Shown here: positions 10,752-21,883 of the stretch, one piece after another | Numbering within the stretch: the first letter of the stretch is position 1 | How the letters are laid out: each line of letters opens with the position of its first letter | Source of the DNA: Paratinospora sagittata | Lineage: Eukaryota; Streptophyta; Magnoliopsida; Ranunculales; Menispermaceae | Assembly: GCA_035771175.1 (NCBI GenBank) | Contig: CM069593.1 | Span: forward strand, 48,214,054-48,278,053 | Direction: 5' to 3' | Length of the DNA: 64,000 nucleotides | Notes under the pieces: model-generated | Told to the model about the DNA's origin: nothing | Databases searched by the model: none | What the model saw: only the letters and a program-made list of their open reading frames with translations | Program-made: the position numbers and the translations under genes

Positions 10752-13700
10752 TTTCTCCGACGAGCTCGCGGTCGGTGACGGAGACTGTGAATGGTTCGCA
10801 CAAGTTTGTGATCCAAGGGTACTCGCTGGCGAAAGGGATGGGGATAGGGAAGCATATCGCCAGCGAGAATTTCACAGTCGGAGGGTATCAGTGGGCGATA
10901 TATTTCTATCCGGATGGGAAGAATCCGGAGGATAACTCGACTTATGTGTCTGTTTTCATTGCTTTGGCTAGTGAGGGGACTGATGTGCGAGCGCTGTTCG
11001 AGCTTACGCTTGTTGATCAAAGCGGGAAGGGAAAGCATAAGGTTCATAGCCATTTTGATCGGTCGTTGGAGAGCGGGCCTTATACTTTGAAGTATCGGGG
11101 GAGTATGTGGTAAGCTTGGAATTGCAAGTTCCTTTTTTTTTTTTTCGTTTTGTTCCTTTGATTTGAATGATGAAGCATGGTAAACTAACAATAGAGGCAG
11201 GTAGAGGGAGACATGAAGTATCACAAACAAAGATAATTAAGAAAGATATAACTTTTTGTTATTTAAATGCCAACTTAGCCTTTGATAGTGCAGCTTGGAG
11301 GAAGCGGATTCATGTAGCCAACCCTATTTAGTTGGAAAAAATGATTAGTTGAGTTGAGTTGCTTTGAAATTTTGAATGATGAAATGTTTATCATTACCTT
11401 GGAGAATTTCCTCCTTCAATTACATCTACGGGCGCAATGGTTGTTTTATGTTAGTGGATCGTTTATGTGGGTATGGTAGATACATGGAAATATAATTCGC
11501 GCATTTTGCAAAACTTATTCAGATTAATTTTTCAACTTAGTCATATGTAAGATTGTTTACTGTGTGGAACAAATGACTGATTATATGCGTTGGACTGTAT
11601 CAGATTCTCTTATTAGTTAGATCTAGATGGTTGAAACAAGGTTGCTTGATGTTTGTGGTGTTTTTCGTCCATTTTTCTAACGCATTTTGGGCTTAAAGAG
11701 GGTGCATTTGATCAATGTTTGCTGCTTGTACTTAAGAGTAATAATGTAATACTATTAATTTATAATTCAGGCAAGTGCTGTTTGCTGATTTTGTTGATTC
11801 AATTCACTTGACCTGGAAGCTGTTTGAAATATATGAATTGTGCTATTTAGTGACCATGGCTCACAGAAGTGGTTTGGTTTCCCTTGGGCATTGAATACTT
11901 AATTCAATGGAGTCTTTTTCCAACTTCAGTCTATATGAAAAAATCTCTTGCTTAATAGAGACTTAAGGCTGTGTTTGGTTGGCCATTCAAAAGCAAGAGT
12001 ACAATTTGGAAATAGAAAATTCAGAAAATGACTTTTTATCATTTTATGAAAATAATCTGTTTTCTTAATAAAAAGTTGAAAATTGTTTTCAGATTCACTC
12101 ATACCAAACATTTTCTGTGTTTTCAGATTTTTTATTTTTTTGACCAGAAACATAAATATATATATTAAAGGATAAAAAGGAAAAGAACATCGGAGGGACG
12201 AATTGTCCCAAGAGAGCTACATTGCTTCGAGGATAGTGTTCTAATTGAACATCCACTCCCCGAAGCTATACCCAAAGGAGAGTTTAGAGGAGCTCACCTA
12301 CGTAGCAAACAAAAAAAGAGCCTGTTCCCAAAGCCTAGAACTGCTACTCCTACACTCATTAAAAATTCTATAGTTCCTCTCCGCCCAAATACACCACATA
12401 TTAGCAAAATATATGCAGACCCAATATAACTTAAGTCTGCTGTTCAATTAACACTAGGAAAACTACAAAAGGAGCCATCATCAGGTGGAGTTAGCAACTG
12501 TGATTTTCTGCACCAGCAATTCCATAGATACTTCACCATATCACAGTCCCCCAAAACATGCTCGATTGTTTCCTCGTTATTCCTGCAAAGGCAGCACCAA
12601 GATGGGGAAATCATCATACCAGAAAACTTTCTTTGTTTTCAGATTTTCGGACATGAAAAACTTTATCCGAATCACAAACCAAAAGGGGCCTTAATTTTTT
12701 AATTCTTATTACAATGATATTGTTTTTTTGGTCAAACATCTCTTATAAATGTATACATTTTAAGTTGAAGGTAGTGGCACCAATGGCTGCCATTAATTGT
12801 CCTTTGTACTCTTTTTAGCTGAAGTGTTCAATTTTGTTGTTCAGGGGTTACAAACGCTTCTTCAGACGAGCTATGCTTGAAACTTCAGATTTTCTTAAGG
12901 ATGATTGTTTGAAAATAAATTGTACTGTTGGTGTTGTGGTTTCAAGTATAGATTGCTCCAGGTTGCACTCAATACATGTCCCTGATTCTGATATTGGAAA
13001 CCATTTTGGTATGCTACTGGAGAATCAGGAAGGTTCAGATGTTGTCTTTGATGTGGCCGGGGAAAAATTTCATGCTCACAAGCTGGTATTGACTGCTCGA
13101 TCACCTATATTCCGAGCTAAATTCTTTGATGGGATGGAGGATGATGGTGATGAAATTGTTGTTACAGATTTGGAACCCAAGGTTTTCAAGGTAAAAATCT
13201 CATTAACCTTTCTTGTAATTTGGCCTTTATTGCGAGATATAGGGAGCAGATGCCTTGTGTACCCAGTTGCTGTTTTAGTTGTAGCTTCCCTTAACTTGTT
13301 CATCCTACTTTTGGGACAGGCCATGCTGCACTTTATATACAGAGATACTCTAATGGAAGACGAGGAATTGGTAGCATCAAGTTCATCCTCTTCATCTTCC
13401 ACATCTGACACGCTGGCTGCAAAGCTCCTTGCTGCTGCAGACAAGTATGGCTTGGACAGGCTAAGATTGATGTGTGAATCCTATATCTGCAATGATATAT
13501 CTGTGAATACTGTTGCCAAAACACTTGCCTTGGCTGACCGTTATCATGCCTTGGAGCTAAAAGCTGTATGCCTGAAATTTGCAGCTGAAAATCTTGCAGG
13601 TAGGCTTTTTAAGCATCAATCAGTTGTTTCTTCTTTTATTTGAAGCAATAGTGTGAATTTTTAGAGAATTTAATTGCTAATTAAATTTGGTAAAGGTCTA

Positions 13701-16700
13701 TGATGGATGTAACATTCTTTTGGCACTTCTTTGTCTTGATCTAAGCTGTTCTTATCATGAGTTGTTTCTTATATTGGTTTTTCACCTTTTTTGTATATTT
13801 GTCTCACATGACTACAAGCTCAAATATTGCCTGTTGTAAATTGTAAATTGGAAGTAATGTCACGTAGTCGTGCATGTTGTTCTTTGGGAGGCATGAACCA
13901 GTTGGGGAGCATTATTGTCAACAAGGAAAATCTGGGTTTATGATTCTAGTGCTTGTTCTAGTTGGGGATAAATCATTGTCGCCTAGATGATGTCTAGGTG
14001 ATAAGAAAATTATTATTTGTATGTCCTGAATGAATATGCGAGAGAGATCAATAAGAATCAATTTTATTTTACTTTGAGTAGAGGGTTTTCTGGATTTAGG
14101 TTTGAGAAAAAGGAGGTAATGAATGTACATGTTCCCTTAATATAATTCCTTTAGAACTTATTTGAATTTCAGATAACTATTGAAGAAATCTCAAATGAAC
14201 TTGAACATTATAAAGTACAATGACTTCCCTTTTGGTTACTAGCCACCTAGGTGGTTTAGTCCTAAAATGCATAGGCCCTACCTTGACAACATTGGGATAA
14301 ATGAAAACAGATGTGATCTAATGGTTATTGTCAGGTAGATATTTGAGAAATGCGATAAAGGTCCACAAAAATGACCTTTTTCTGTGTACTGGTAGATGCA
14401 GCAACTCAGCACATCAAAATGCATTTAATGTGGGTAATTTTTCTTGTGAAAGACTTTCACGGAGCCCAAGGAATATTAAAAGTGGTGGTCCCCCCTCTCT
14501 CTCTGTAAAACAAGCAAACCAGTGTGAGAGGTTTTTTTTTTTTTTTTTCAAGTAAAAAGGTAAATGATAAAGTAAAACAAATGACAAAAATACTGTTTTC
14601 TTACATTTTTTTGCTAAGTTCTTGCTTTGTACTTATTAAACTTTTAAAGGGTTTAATAAGAAGAGGCTAGTCTTTTATTAAACTAATGAGCAGCCTTTAG
14701 AAACTTGAACTAATGGTTCGTAAAAATCTATGTTTGGGATTTAGACTTGCCTTTCTCAAATTAGAACTCACACCTTAAACCATTCTTTTATCACAAAAGG
14801 GTCATTAGTCTTGGATATATATAAAGTAGACAAATAAAAGCTTAGTTATCACCAATTGCTAGCATTCCTAAGTTTTTAATTACCTCAAGCTATGCTATGC
14901 TGTCAAAGACAAGCAGAGCAAAAAAATCTTAGATGTATGAAATAATATTTTCTATTGCCCACTAGTCATTGAAATATTTTCAGGAAGTTGAAACATTACA
15001 CTAATTTTTAATATTTATCTTTGAGAGGAAATTATACGTACAAACACACACAAAAGAGGGGGCCACTATAGGAGGACAAGTGGTTCTCCTATGTGTACCC
15101 CTAAGAACTATTGACTAGAGAACATCAAACCCTGCACCAATCATTGAAGTTATGCCCTTTTGAGAATTTACAACTTACAACCTATTAAGAGGCTAAAACA
15201 TAAAGCTATCCCAAGCCTCCCTAGTGTTCTTATACTCCTATTTAAAGATTTTACAATCCCTCTTAGAACAAATGCTCCAAAAAATCGCAAAAAGAACAGC
15301 AAAAAGGGGCACCACACAGTACTTTCTAACCTTTAATGAGATGCTCCCGATTATTACTAGGAAAAGAAAATAAATCTCCATCACTTTTGGGCCAACTAGG
15401 AGAAAGGAGGAGATGACACATTTTTCCACACCCTCATTGTGAAAGCACAATGAATGAAAATGTGATTGGTAATTGGTTGTTTCTTTCTCCAACCTCCTTA
15501 TAAAGGCAACACTAGTGAGGCGAAATGGTTTTGTAAGGAAATCTCTTTGAAGCATGTCTTTAGTGTTAGTTTTGCGATAGGTAATAAGCCATCCGAAGAC
15601 CTTGCCTTCAAACGTACATAAGCTTTCCAAATAGTGGTATGGTTTGTGGTGAGGTAATGGGGGGCGAGTAGGACATTAATTGAATTGGTAGAAGAAGGAG
15701 TTGGTTGTGAAAGTGCTTGGAGGATCTAAAGACTAGAGATGTGGACATCTATAACATATATAATAGCAAACTCTTGGGACCGCTGTTCATAAGTTGTTTA
15801 CATTGATGAAATCCAATACTTCTCTTTGTTGTCCTTCTCATTTGCCATTTCAATTGTCAATAAGTTTGAACGCGTTTTTTTGTTTTTTTTCCTCCCTTCT
15901 TAGCCTCCTTTTTTTTTTATTCAAAACATTTTTTTTTTCCTTTCCTCCTTTCTTATCTCCTTTTTTGTCTTTTTTTATTGTGATTATTTTCAAATTGTTT
16001 AACAGCTACTCGACCATTCTTTATTTCTTTCCTCATTCATTCTTTTTTTTTTTAATTCACTCAACACCCTTAATCCATGTCTCTTCTTCTTCTTTATTTG
16101 TTGTTCCACACTCGATTGCTCATACTTGGGAGCTCGTGCCATCGGTAAGCCTTAAATGTTTATTTATTTATTTATTTGATATGATGTTGGGCCCTATTTA
16201 TTTTTTACAAAATTTGTTGGTTTTGAATGAAAGGAAATTATTGTATATTTTGTTTTTTTTTCTCTTTGTATTGCTATTGATTTATGGTTGTCATTTTGAT
16301 TTCAACAAGATAGGTAGAATTTTATGTAGCCCCCTTACTCTTCTTAAATCCCCCCATGTTGAACTTCTTTTCTTCTTTGTAGATCAAATTTGAACATAGT
16401 TGAAGTTTCCAAGGAGGTCCTCTCCTCTCTCTAAATTATAAAGAAACGAAGATATTTGGGCATTGTGCAAGGAAGAGAGTTGGTTCAAAGTGGGACAGAG
16501 TGTTTCAAAATTGCTAGTCTCAAACTAGTTGTCTTCGCAAGAGTGAATGGTGTCCACATTACCAGTTCTAACTTTTAAAGTCGTAGGTTCAAGTCTCTCT
16601 CACCCCCCCCCCCCCCCCCCCCCCCCCAAATTAAAAAACAAATATCAAATAGGTGGTGCCTTGGTCATATATAACAATTTTTGGTTCACTTTCTTTAGTG

Positions 16701-19700
16701 CTTGTTGGTTGGTTTCAATTTCAACACTTTATTGACATAATTCGTATTATCTTGATTCATCCCCATGAAGAATTGCCTAAACATTTAACTCTTCATGCAT
16801 CCCAATATAAGGAGTAGTCAAGCAAATAATAGATAGTAAGTGGGTCAGTTTGAAAATAAAAGAGTTGCTAGACGTAGACTATTATTCCCGTCAGACTTTA
16901 ACTGAACCATAATAACAAAGTTTCAAAGGATTTTGTCCCCTTTTTGGCGAAGTAAAATCAACCTAAGGGGCTTGATTTTGATTTTTCTCCATTCATGTAT
17001 CATAAATGTTGTCAAGTTAAGTAAATATTGGCTACCTAGCAAGAAAGCTACAATGCTAATGTGCAACGAATTTTGGTTTGGAAACCCCAAATGGTTTTGT
17101 GGCCCGACCAACATGAGATTGAAGGAGAATATATTTCTCTCACAATGTGGCAAGAGGGGCCGCTATATATAAAACTTAGGGAAGTCTTGAGCATGGTAGT
17201 CAAAATCGCGAATTGGAAGTGAATAATTTTGAGGCTTGATGAATCGAATCGGAATTCGAATCGATGAATTGTAAGATTCACGATACATATGTGAATCGTA
17301 TATTTGTATATATTAAGTATAAATAGGGTTATAAAAACATTAGTGTTTTGTAGCAAATTCACGATTCAGATCAATTCACCACGATTCAACTAGTGATTCA
17401 CTACCGATTCGGACCGATTCACTTATGATTCAGACCGATTCACTTGCGATTTGGACCAATTCACTTACGATTCATAGGGATGGCGATTCATGAATTCGAT
17501 CCGAATTGTTTTGGGGCGAATCGAATCGTGAATCATACAATTTAGCGATTCGAGTTGCGATTTTGACTACTATGGTCTTGAGCTTACGTGACACGAGATA
17601 AATGCCCCTACATCATGAATCCTTGTTGAGGTGATGGGCTTTCGGGTGGGAGTGTTTGATGTAGGGACATCTATCCCACACCGTTTGAGCTTAGGATCTC
17701 CCTGGGTCCTATATGTGGGTAGAGGTCCATTAGCTTAAATTTTTGGAAGTATATGCTCCCCGTATCATATGGTATTAGAGCCAAAAACCTTGGGTGCTTT
17801 TGACCCAACGACGGGAGCATGGTTATTGAAACTGTGAATTGGAATTGAATTGTTTTAAGGCTTGATGAAACAAATCAGGATTCGAATTGGTGAATCGTAA
17901 GATTTACAAGACATTATGTGAATTGTATATTTGTATGAATTTAAGTACCCATAGAGTTATAAAGACATTAATGTTTTTTTCTTTAAAACTAATTAATGAT
18001 TCAAACCAATTCAACTAACGATTCGGTCCAATTTACTTACGGTTCACCTATGATTTAGACCAATCACGTGAGATTTACAGGTATAACGATTCAAGAATTT
18101 GATTCAAATCGTTTTGGGGTGAATCGAATCACGAATCGTACAATTCAGCGATTCGAATTGTGATTCTAATTACTTTGAACAAGAGTACCCTGTTGGGACG
18201 ACGACATTTCAGGTGTGAGCCTCATATGTGGGTGGCCTCTACCTCCCATTAGCTTAAGCCTTAAGCTTTTGAAAGTATGTATTCCCACATCATATGTAGC
18301 TAAGGTCTTCGTTTGCCCTTATACGTGGTAACGGTAGTATCATTATCTTCAATAAGGTCTAAAATTCTCCAAACGATTTACTATAAGTGGCCATTAATAG
18401 GATGTCTGGAGCGTTTTTGGGAGGTTCTCATTTCCAACCTCTGATTCTTGATTGCTTTTTGGTCTCCAAGGTGCGTACGCCGTACGTGTGAAATGCATGC
18501 AAGGACAATCCTTTAGGGTGTGCGATGCACACAATTCTATATGCAATTCATTTTTTTTTTCCTTTCTTATAAACCTGTTTTTGAAATTCATTTAGTGCTT
18601 ATGAATCCAATTGGAAGTCTTTGAGGATTTTAGTTTCATGTCTTTTGGAAAAAAATGACATAACATTTTAGAAACTTTCTTAGTGTGTTAGTAACTAAAG
18701 TTTTTACTTGATAAAACCATCTTGTAGACAGAGTGGGAAGGGACCTCATTGTATTTATTGTTGAATATATCCAACATGGTGGTTTCATTCAACCTTTCAT
18801 CCTTTCCTTCCCAACTTGCAGTTCTTTTTGTTTGAATAACCTAAAATCATCAATAAGCATAAGACTTGTGCATAGTGGATTATTGGAAAAGCAAGCATTG
18901 TATCTAAAACAAAGATTCATGAGCACGCTCTAAATTCTTCTACTTCGTATTTAATATCAACCTACTTATTATCAAGACTTGATAGGTATGATAGAAGACT
19001 CATGTTGCAACATTTCTAGGGAGTGAAATAATGCCTTGATGGTAAGAAATATGCTCTCATCTTATCATGTTGGCCTACTTTTAAGTGTTTTCTCTTCTTC
19101 TCCAACAAGAGGTTACACCAAATGGTGAATAAAAGGAGATTTCAATTTTGAAAACCTATTTTGAGATTTGGCTAAACCCATTTGTTCACCTCGATTTTGA
19201 ATGAGTATGGACAAAAAAGCTCAAAACTGGACGTCTTACAGATAACATTCTGTCCTTTTTCAAAACTGGGCAGGTTTGAATAGAGAAGTTAAAAACCAAG
19301 TACCTGACAAGCTGTAAGGAGGGCATGACCCTGCTTCACCTCCCTAAGCTTTCCAGGAAGGAGAAAGATATTGGTAAAATTGCCTCATTTGCAACAATGT
19401 GGTCCTTGTGGTTAGGGCGAAACAAGAGGTTCTTTGACTCTTTGATAATACTCTCAAAGATGGGTAAAAAATGTGGGGCAATATCAAATTGATTACCTGT
19501 AATTGGGTTGTCTCCTTATTCTTATGGGAGTACTCTTATTTCCGAGTGGAGCAGGAATTAGTCTAGCTGCATTTAAGGTTCTCAGGGGTTTGCTCTTGGT
19601 GTTTGTAGGTTGTGGTCTGGGTGTGTTGAGTACTTTTGGTACTCTTTTACTTTTCTGTATTTCTCCATTTTTCTTTATTAACACATCCATTTCTTGTTAC

Positions 19701-21883
19701 TAAGGGATCAGTAGTCAAGATTGGAATTTGAATTGGTTGATTCATCAATTTGAATAATTGGTTGATTCATCATAAATCAATTTGATTAGAGTTATTAAAT
19801 TGCCATACGTGTGAATCACTAGTGAGTCAGACCAAATCGATAGTTGAATTAAACATTGTCCCGGTGAATCAATTTGAATTTGTTAAACTGGTCCAAATCG
19901 TCAATTGGCTGTCTAAACAACAGTGCTCATATGACCATATATGCTTTTTATAAATACAGTTGTATGATTGCCATTTGTATTGTGAATCTACTGATCCAAA
20001 TCTTGATTTGATTTACTGATCCCTAAACTGATTCAATTCCAATTCATGAGTTCTACAACCACGGTTGAAAACCTTGTTTAAGGTGAGTTGATCATGAGGT
20101 ACTGATTGATCGTAGGTTTCACTGTTTGACAATCATATGACTTGGAGACAACCACCTTAGACGTTACCATAGTTAGTAGGAAACATTAAATCAGTCAAGA
20201 AAAAAGAAAAGAAAAGGAAACCAAGGCAAAGGGCAAGTATGACAGTTACATGATCCAAATAGGACGTATATTACAATTCTTTCATTCAGAGAAACAGAGA
20301 GAGGGAGAAAAAAAAACCCAAATCCAGCAAGAGTTGCTCTATTCCCTTCTTTAGTGCCTTAAGAAGGATTACCAATCTTACTACTTGAAATGTCGCAGTT
20401 TCAGAGAGGGCAGAGTATGTGGGTTTTGGTCGACTGATTCATATTCTAAGTGGATTGTATGTGCCATCTTTTTGAATCATCTAGTCCTTCCATTGACCAT
20501 TTTTTACCGATTTTGGTAATAAAGTAGCTTTACCAAAATCCATTAGGCCTGTCTTGGATGTACACAAGAGCTCGTGTAGATTTTTTTCTTTTTGATAAAA
20601 ATTGGATTGTCATCGTCTTTAGTAGAATTCTACCTCAATTTCTTCTTTTATTTATGTTTGCTCGCATCTTGTTGCGTTGTGACATGCTTCATGCATGCAA
20701 GTAAAAATAGAGCCTAAAACTCTTAGTTATTCGTAAGATATATTATTATTTACATAACATTAAATTTTATAGCCATGTTAACAACCCACACATGGGACAT
20801 TCACTTGTGTTTTGTTCCCTTAGACAGATTTTAGTTATTAAGTAAAGAGTGCATGTAGTGTATTACAGATTCTATTTCCCTACAGATCTCCATATGTGAG
20901 ATTTGTAAATCTGGATTGATGCAGTATCGAATATCGATGCTTGGAACCACAAATACTTATTACCTGGAGGAGGTTCTCAAGTACAGAATACTGGTTGCAT
21001 TATATGTGGTTCACATGCCACAAGTTTTTGAATTAAGAAATATCATTCACAAGTTTTTGAATTAAGAAATATCATTCCGGTGTTTAATTTCATGTAATAT
21101 TTATCTAAAAAGTAGGGGGGGGGGTGGAAAGAGCCATGCTGAAAAAACAGTTGTGGAAGGCTTGTTAATTCTTCAATCTGTTTGCCAGTTACAGTTGCTG
21201 AGAGGCAATGACTTTTGGGTAGGCTTTCACTTCCCCTGTTTGCCAAGTTAAAACTCAGCTAACTTAGTCTAAATGTTGGCTGGTTATCAAATGGGAATGT
21301 GTTTTTCTTTGCATTTAGTCTTAGTACTTCATTTAAGCGAAATTTTACGGACAAATGCATAAAACTAGCCTCATTGTTTAGGGTTTAGGGTTATGATTAC
21401 AATTACCTTGTTGGAATCCAAATCGTACAGTGACAGTATACTGCTTTAAATATATGGAACTCTTCTAAAAATGCTAAACTTTCTAAAAGCTTGGCCTTGA
21501 AAGTAAATTTGAGAATCATATGATTTAGCGGCTACTACATGTTATGTTTATGAAGTTTTTCATTCCTCAGGAACTCCCCAAGTAATTGAAAATTCCGGAG
21601 TCGAGAACGGAGCCTAAGGTTTAGATTGGATTCTAATTAGTTACTTTTTCCTGTGCTTGGCCTTTTGTTTTCTTGATGTATTGCCATTCTTAATGCAGCT
21701 GTGATGCGATCAAATGGGTTCGAGTATCTCAAAGAAAACTGCCCCTCCCTGCAGTCAGAACTCCTGAAAACAGTGGCCGGTTGTGAGGAGGAATGCAGCA
21801 GCGGTGGAAAGAGCCGAAGCGTGTGGGCCCAGCTCTCAGATGGCGGCGATACAAATGGCCGGAGGGTACGCCAACGGACATGA
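10712..21883 (+). CDS. BPM: BTB/POZ and MATH domain protein, CUL3 substrate adaptor (BPM family)
   Basis: BPM proteins link CUL3 ubiquitin ligases to substrates such as HD-ZIP, ERF/AP2 and MYB factors. Exons 10712-11109, 12845-13190, 13320-13599 and 21699-21883 join in frame to 402 residues, within the family range. The MATH domain covers about residues 24-160 ([37 protein letters not shown], then [11 protein letters not shown] in exon 2). The BTB domain follows at about 196-310 ([20 protein letters not shown] to [20 protein letters not shown]), with an eight-Ser run inside. A C-terminal helical region ends in the family tail [13 protein letters not shown] and a basic GRRVRQRT, a possible nuclear signal. 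Intron 1 (1.7 kb) and intron 3 (8.1 kb) are full of transposon remnants; intron 2 is 129 bp. Synteny suggests BPM4, but sequence alone does not settle the paralogue. Confidence 0.93.
11190..11365 (+). mobile_element. RTE-type LINE 3' end (BPM intron 1)
   Basis: The plus strand reads GRGRP-K-T-TKIIKKD, then [20 protein letters not shown], the conserved C-terminus of plant RTE-like LINE reverse transcriptases. It ends in a GTTGAGTTGAGTTG simple repeat, as these elements do. It closely resembles the copy at 43020-43195, so both come from one family. The 5' part is missing. Confidence 0.7.
11963..12694. mobile_element. Tourist-like MITE split by a LINE insertion (BPM intron 1)
   Basis: The left end is TTAAGGCTGTGTTTGGTTGG and the right end is AAACCAAAAGGGGCCTTAA, forming an imperfect terminal inverted repeat flanked by TTA(A). 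Removing the LINE fragment at 12132-12633 and one target copy leaves about 216 bp, a normal MITE size. The interior shows Tourist-style AT-rich sequence with a TTTTCAGATT motif. Confidence 0.65.
12132..12633 (-). mobile_element. 5'-truncated LINE fragment with 14 bp target duplication
   Basis: TGTTTTCAGATTTT occurs at 12118-12131 and again at 12634-12647, directly flanking the insert. The insert starts with a T-rich tail (TTATTTTTTTGACC), the complement of a poly(A) end, so the element is on minus. Its minus-strand reading has LINE zf-RVT features: a [15 protein letters not shown] Cys cluster, then [13 protein letters not shown]. It is about 500 bp and clearly 5'-truncated. Confidence 0.8.
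15190..15650 (-). mobile_element. LINE ORF2 C-terminal remnant (BPM intron 3)
   Basis: The minus-strand reading contains [20 protein letters not shown], the start of the zf-RVT domain of plant L1-like LINEs, and later [10 protein letters not shown] in place of the usual IWSIWLERN. Frames are broken. Both ends are unclear. Confidence 0.55.
16547..16640. repeat. 25 bp poly-C tract after a tRNA-like box B sequence
   Basis: An uninterrupted C run at 16603-16627 follows GTAGGTTCAAGTCTCTCTCA. That prefix fits the Pol III box B pattern GGTTCAAGTCT, so it may be the end of the head of a decayed SINE. On minus it is a 25-base G run able to form quadruplexes. Such a tract is also prone to assembly error. 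Confidence 0.6.
17184..17583. mobile_element. Mutator-like MITE with 9 bp target duplication (copy 1)
   Basis: GTCTTGAGC occurs at 17184-17192 and 17575-17583. Between them the element begins ATGGTAGTCAAAATCGC and ends GCGATTTTGACTACTATG, an inverted repeat of about 17 bp with one mismatch. A 9 bp target duplication is the mark of Mutator-superfamily elements. The 382 bp body is non-coding and packed with short GATTC/GAATC motifs on both strands, many as ATTCAC-GATTCG repeats, so it should fold extensively. Confidence 0.75.
17660..18292 (+). mobile_element. TRIM-like mini-LTR element with a nested MITE
   Basis: Two related segments of about 108 bp (17660-17767) and 102 bp (18191-18292) both start TGT and end CA. 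They share CATATGTGGGT-like, CCATTAGCTTAA and GGAAGTAT/GAAAGTAT blocks. Directly after the first is TGGTATTAGAGCC (17770-17782), close to the initiator-Met tRNA primer site TGGTATCAGAGC. With no coding capacity and such short LTRs, a terminal-repeat retrotransposon in miniature is the best fit. I could not find a flanking 5 bp duplication. A MITE (17820-18175) lies between the LTRs. Confidence 0.6.
17820..18175. mobile_element. Mutator-like MITE, diverged copy 2 inside the TRIM
   Basis: This aligns along its length with copy 1 (17193-17574), sharing the order AATTGG, GGCTTGATGAA, ATTCGAATTGGTGAATCGTA and TTGGGGTGAATCGAATC. The ends ATGGTTATTGAAACTGTGAA and ATTCTAATTACTTTG are degraded inverted repeats. 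The flanking nonamers GACGGGAGC and AACAAGAGT differ only by transitions, as expected for an old duplication decayed by methyl-C deamination. Confidence 0.6.
19330..19690 (+). mobile_element. LINE 3' end (BPM intron 3)
   Basis: The plus strand reads [15 protein letters not shown], the typical WxxWxERNxRxF motif near the LINE C-terminus. It is followed by a 3' UTR-like stretch with GAGTACTTTTGGTACTC, also similar to the end of the LINE at 59270-59340. The upstream frame is broken and no poly(A) remains. Confidence 0.55.
19700..20060. repeat. Third, strongly diverged GATTC-rich MITE relative
   Basis: The segment starts TAGTCAAGATTGGAATTTGA and holds many GATTCAT, GAATCAATTTG and similar words as in copies 1 and 2. 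The terminal inverted repeat is weak and I see no target duplication, so membership is an inference from composition and the start motif. Confidence 0.4.
20061..21698. other. BPM intron 3, last part
   Basis: AT-rich intron DNA up to the acceptor TTCTTAATGCAG before 21699. Apart from a short direct duplication near 21030-21076 (CACAAGTTTTTGAATTAAG) and a G run near 21113-21124, I see nothing to annotate. Confidence 0.5.

Noticed and set aside
15794..16393. Open plus-strand frame of 199 codons rich in Phe, Leu and Ser
   Set aside because: It arises from T-rich intron DNA; hydrophobic composition follows from base content, not from a membrane protein.
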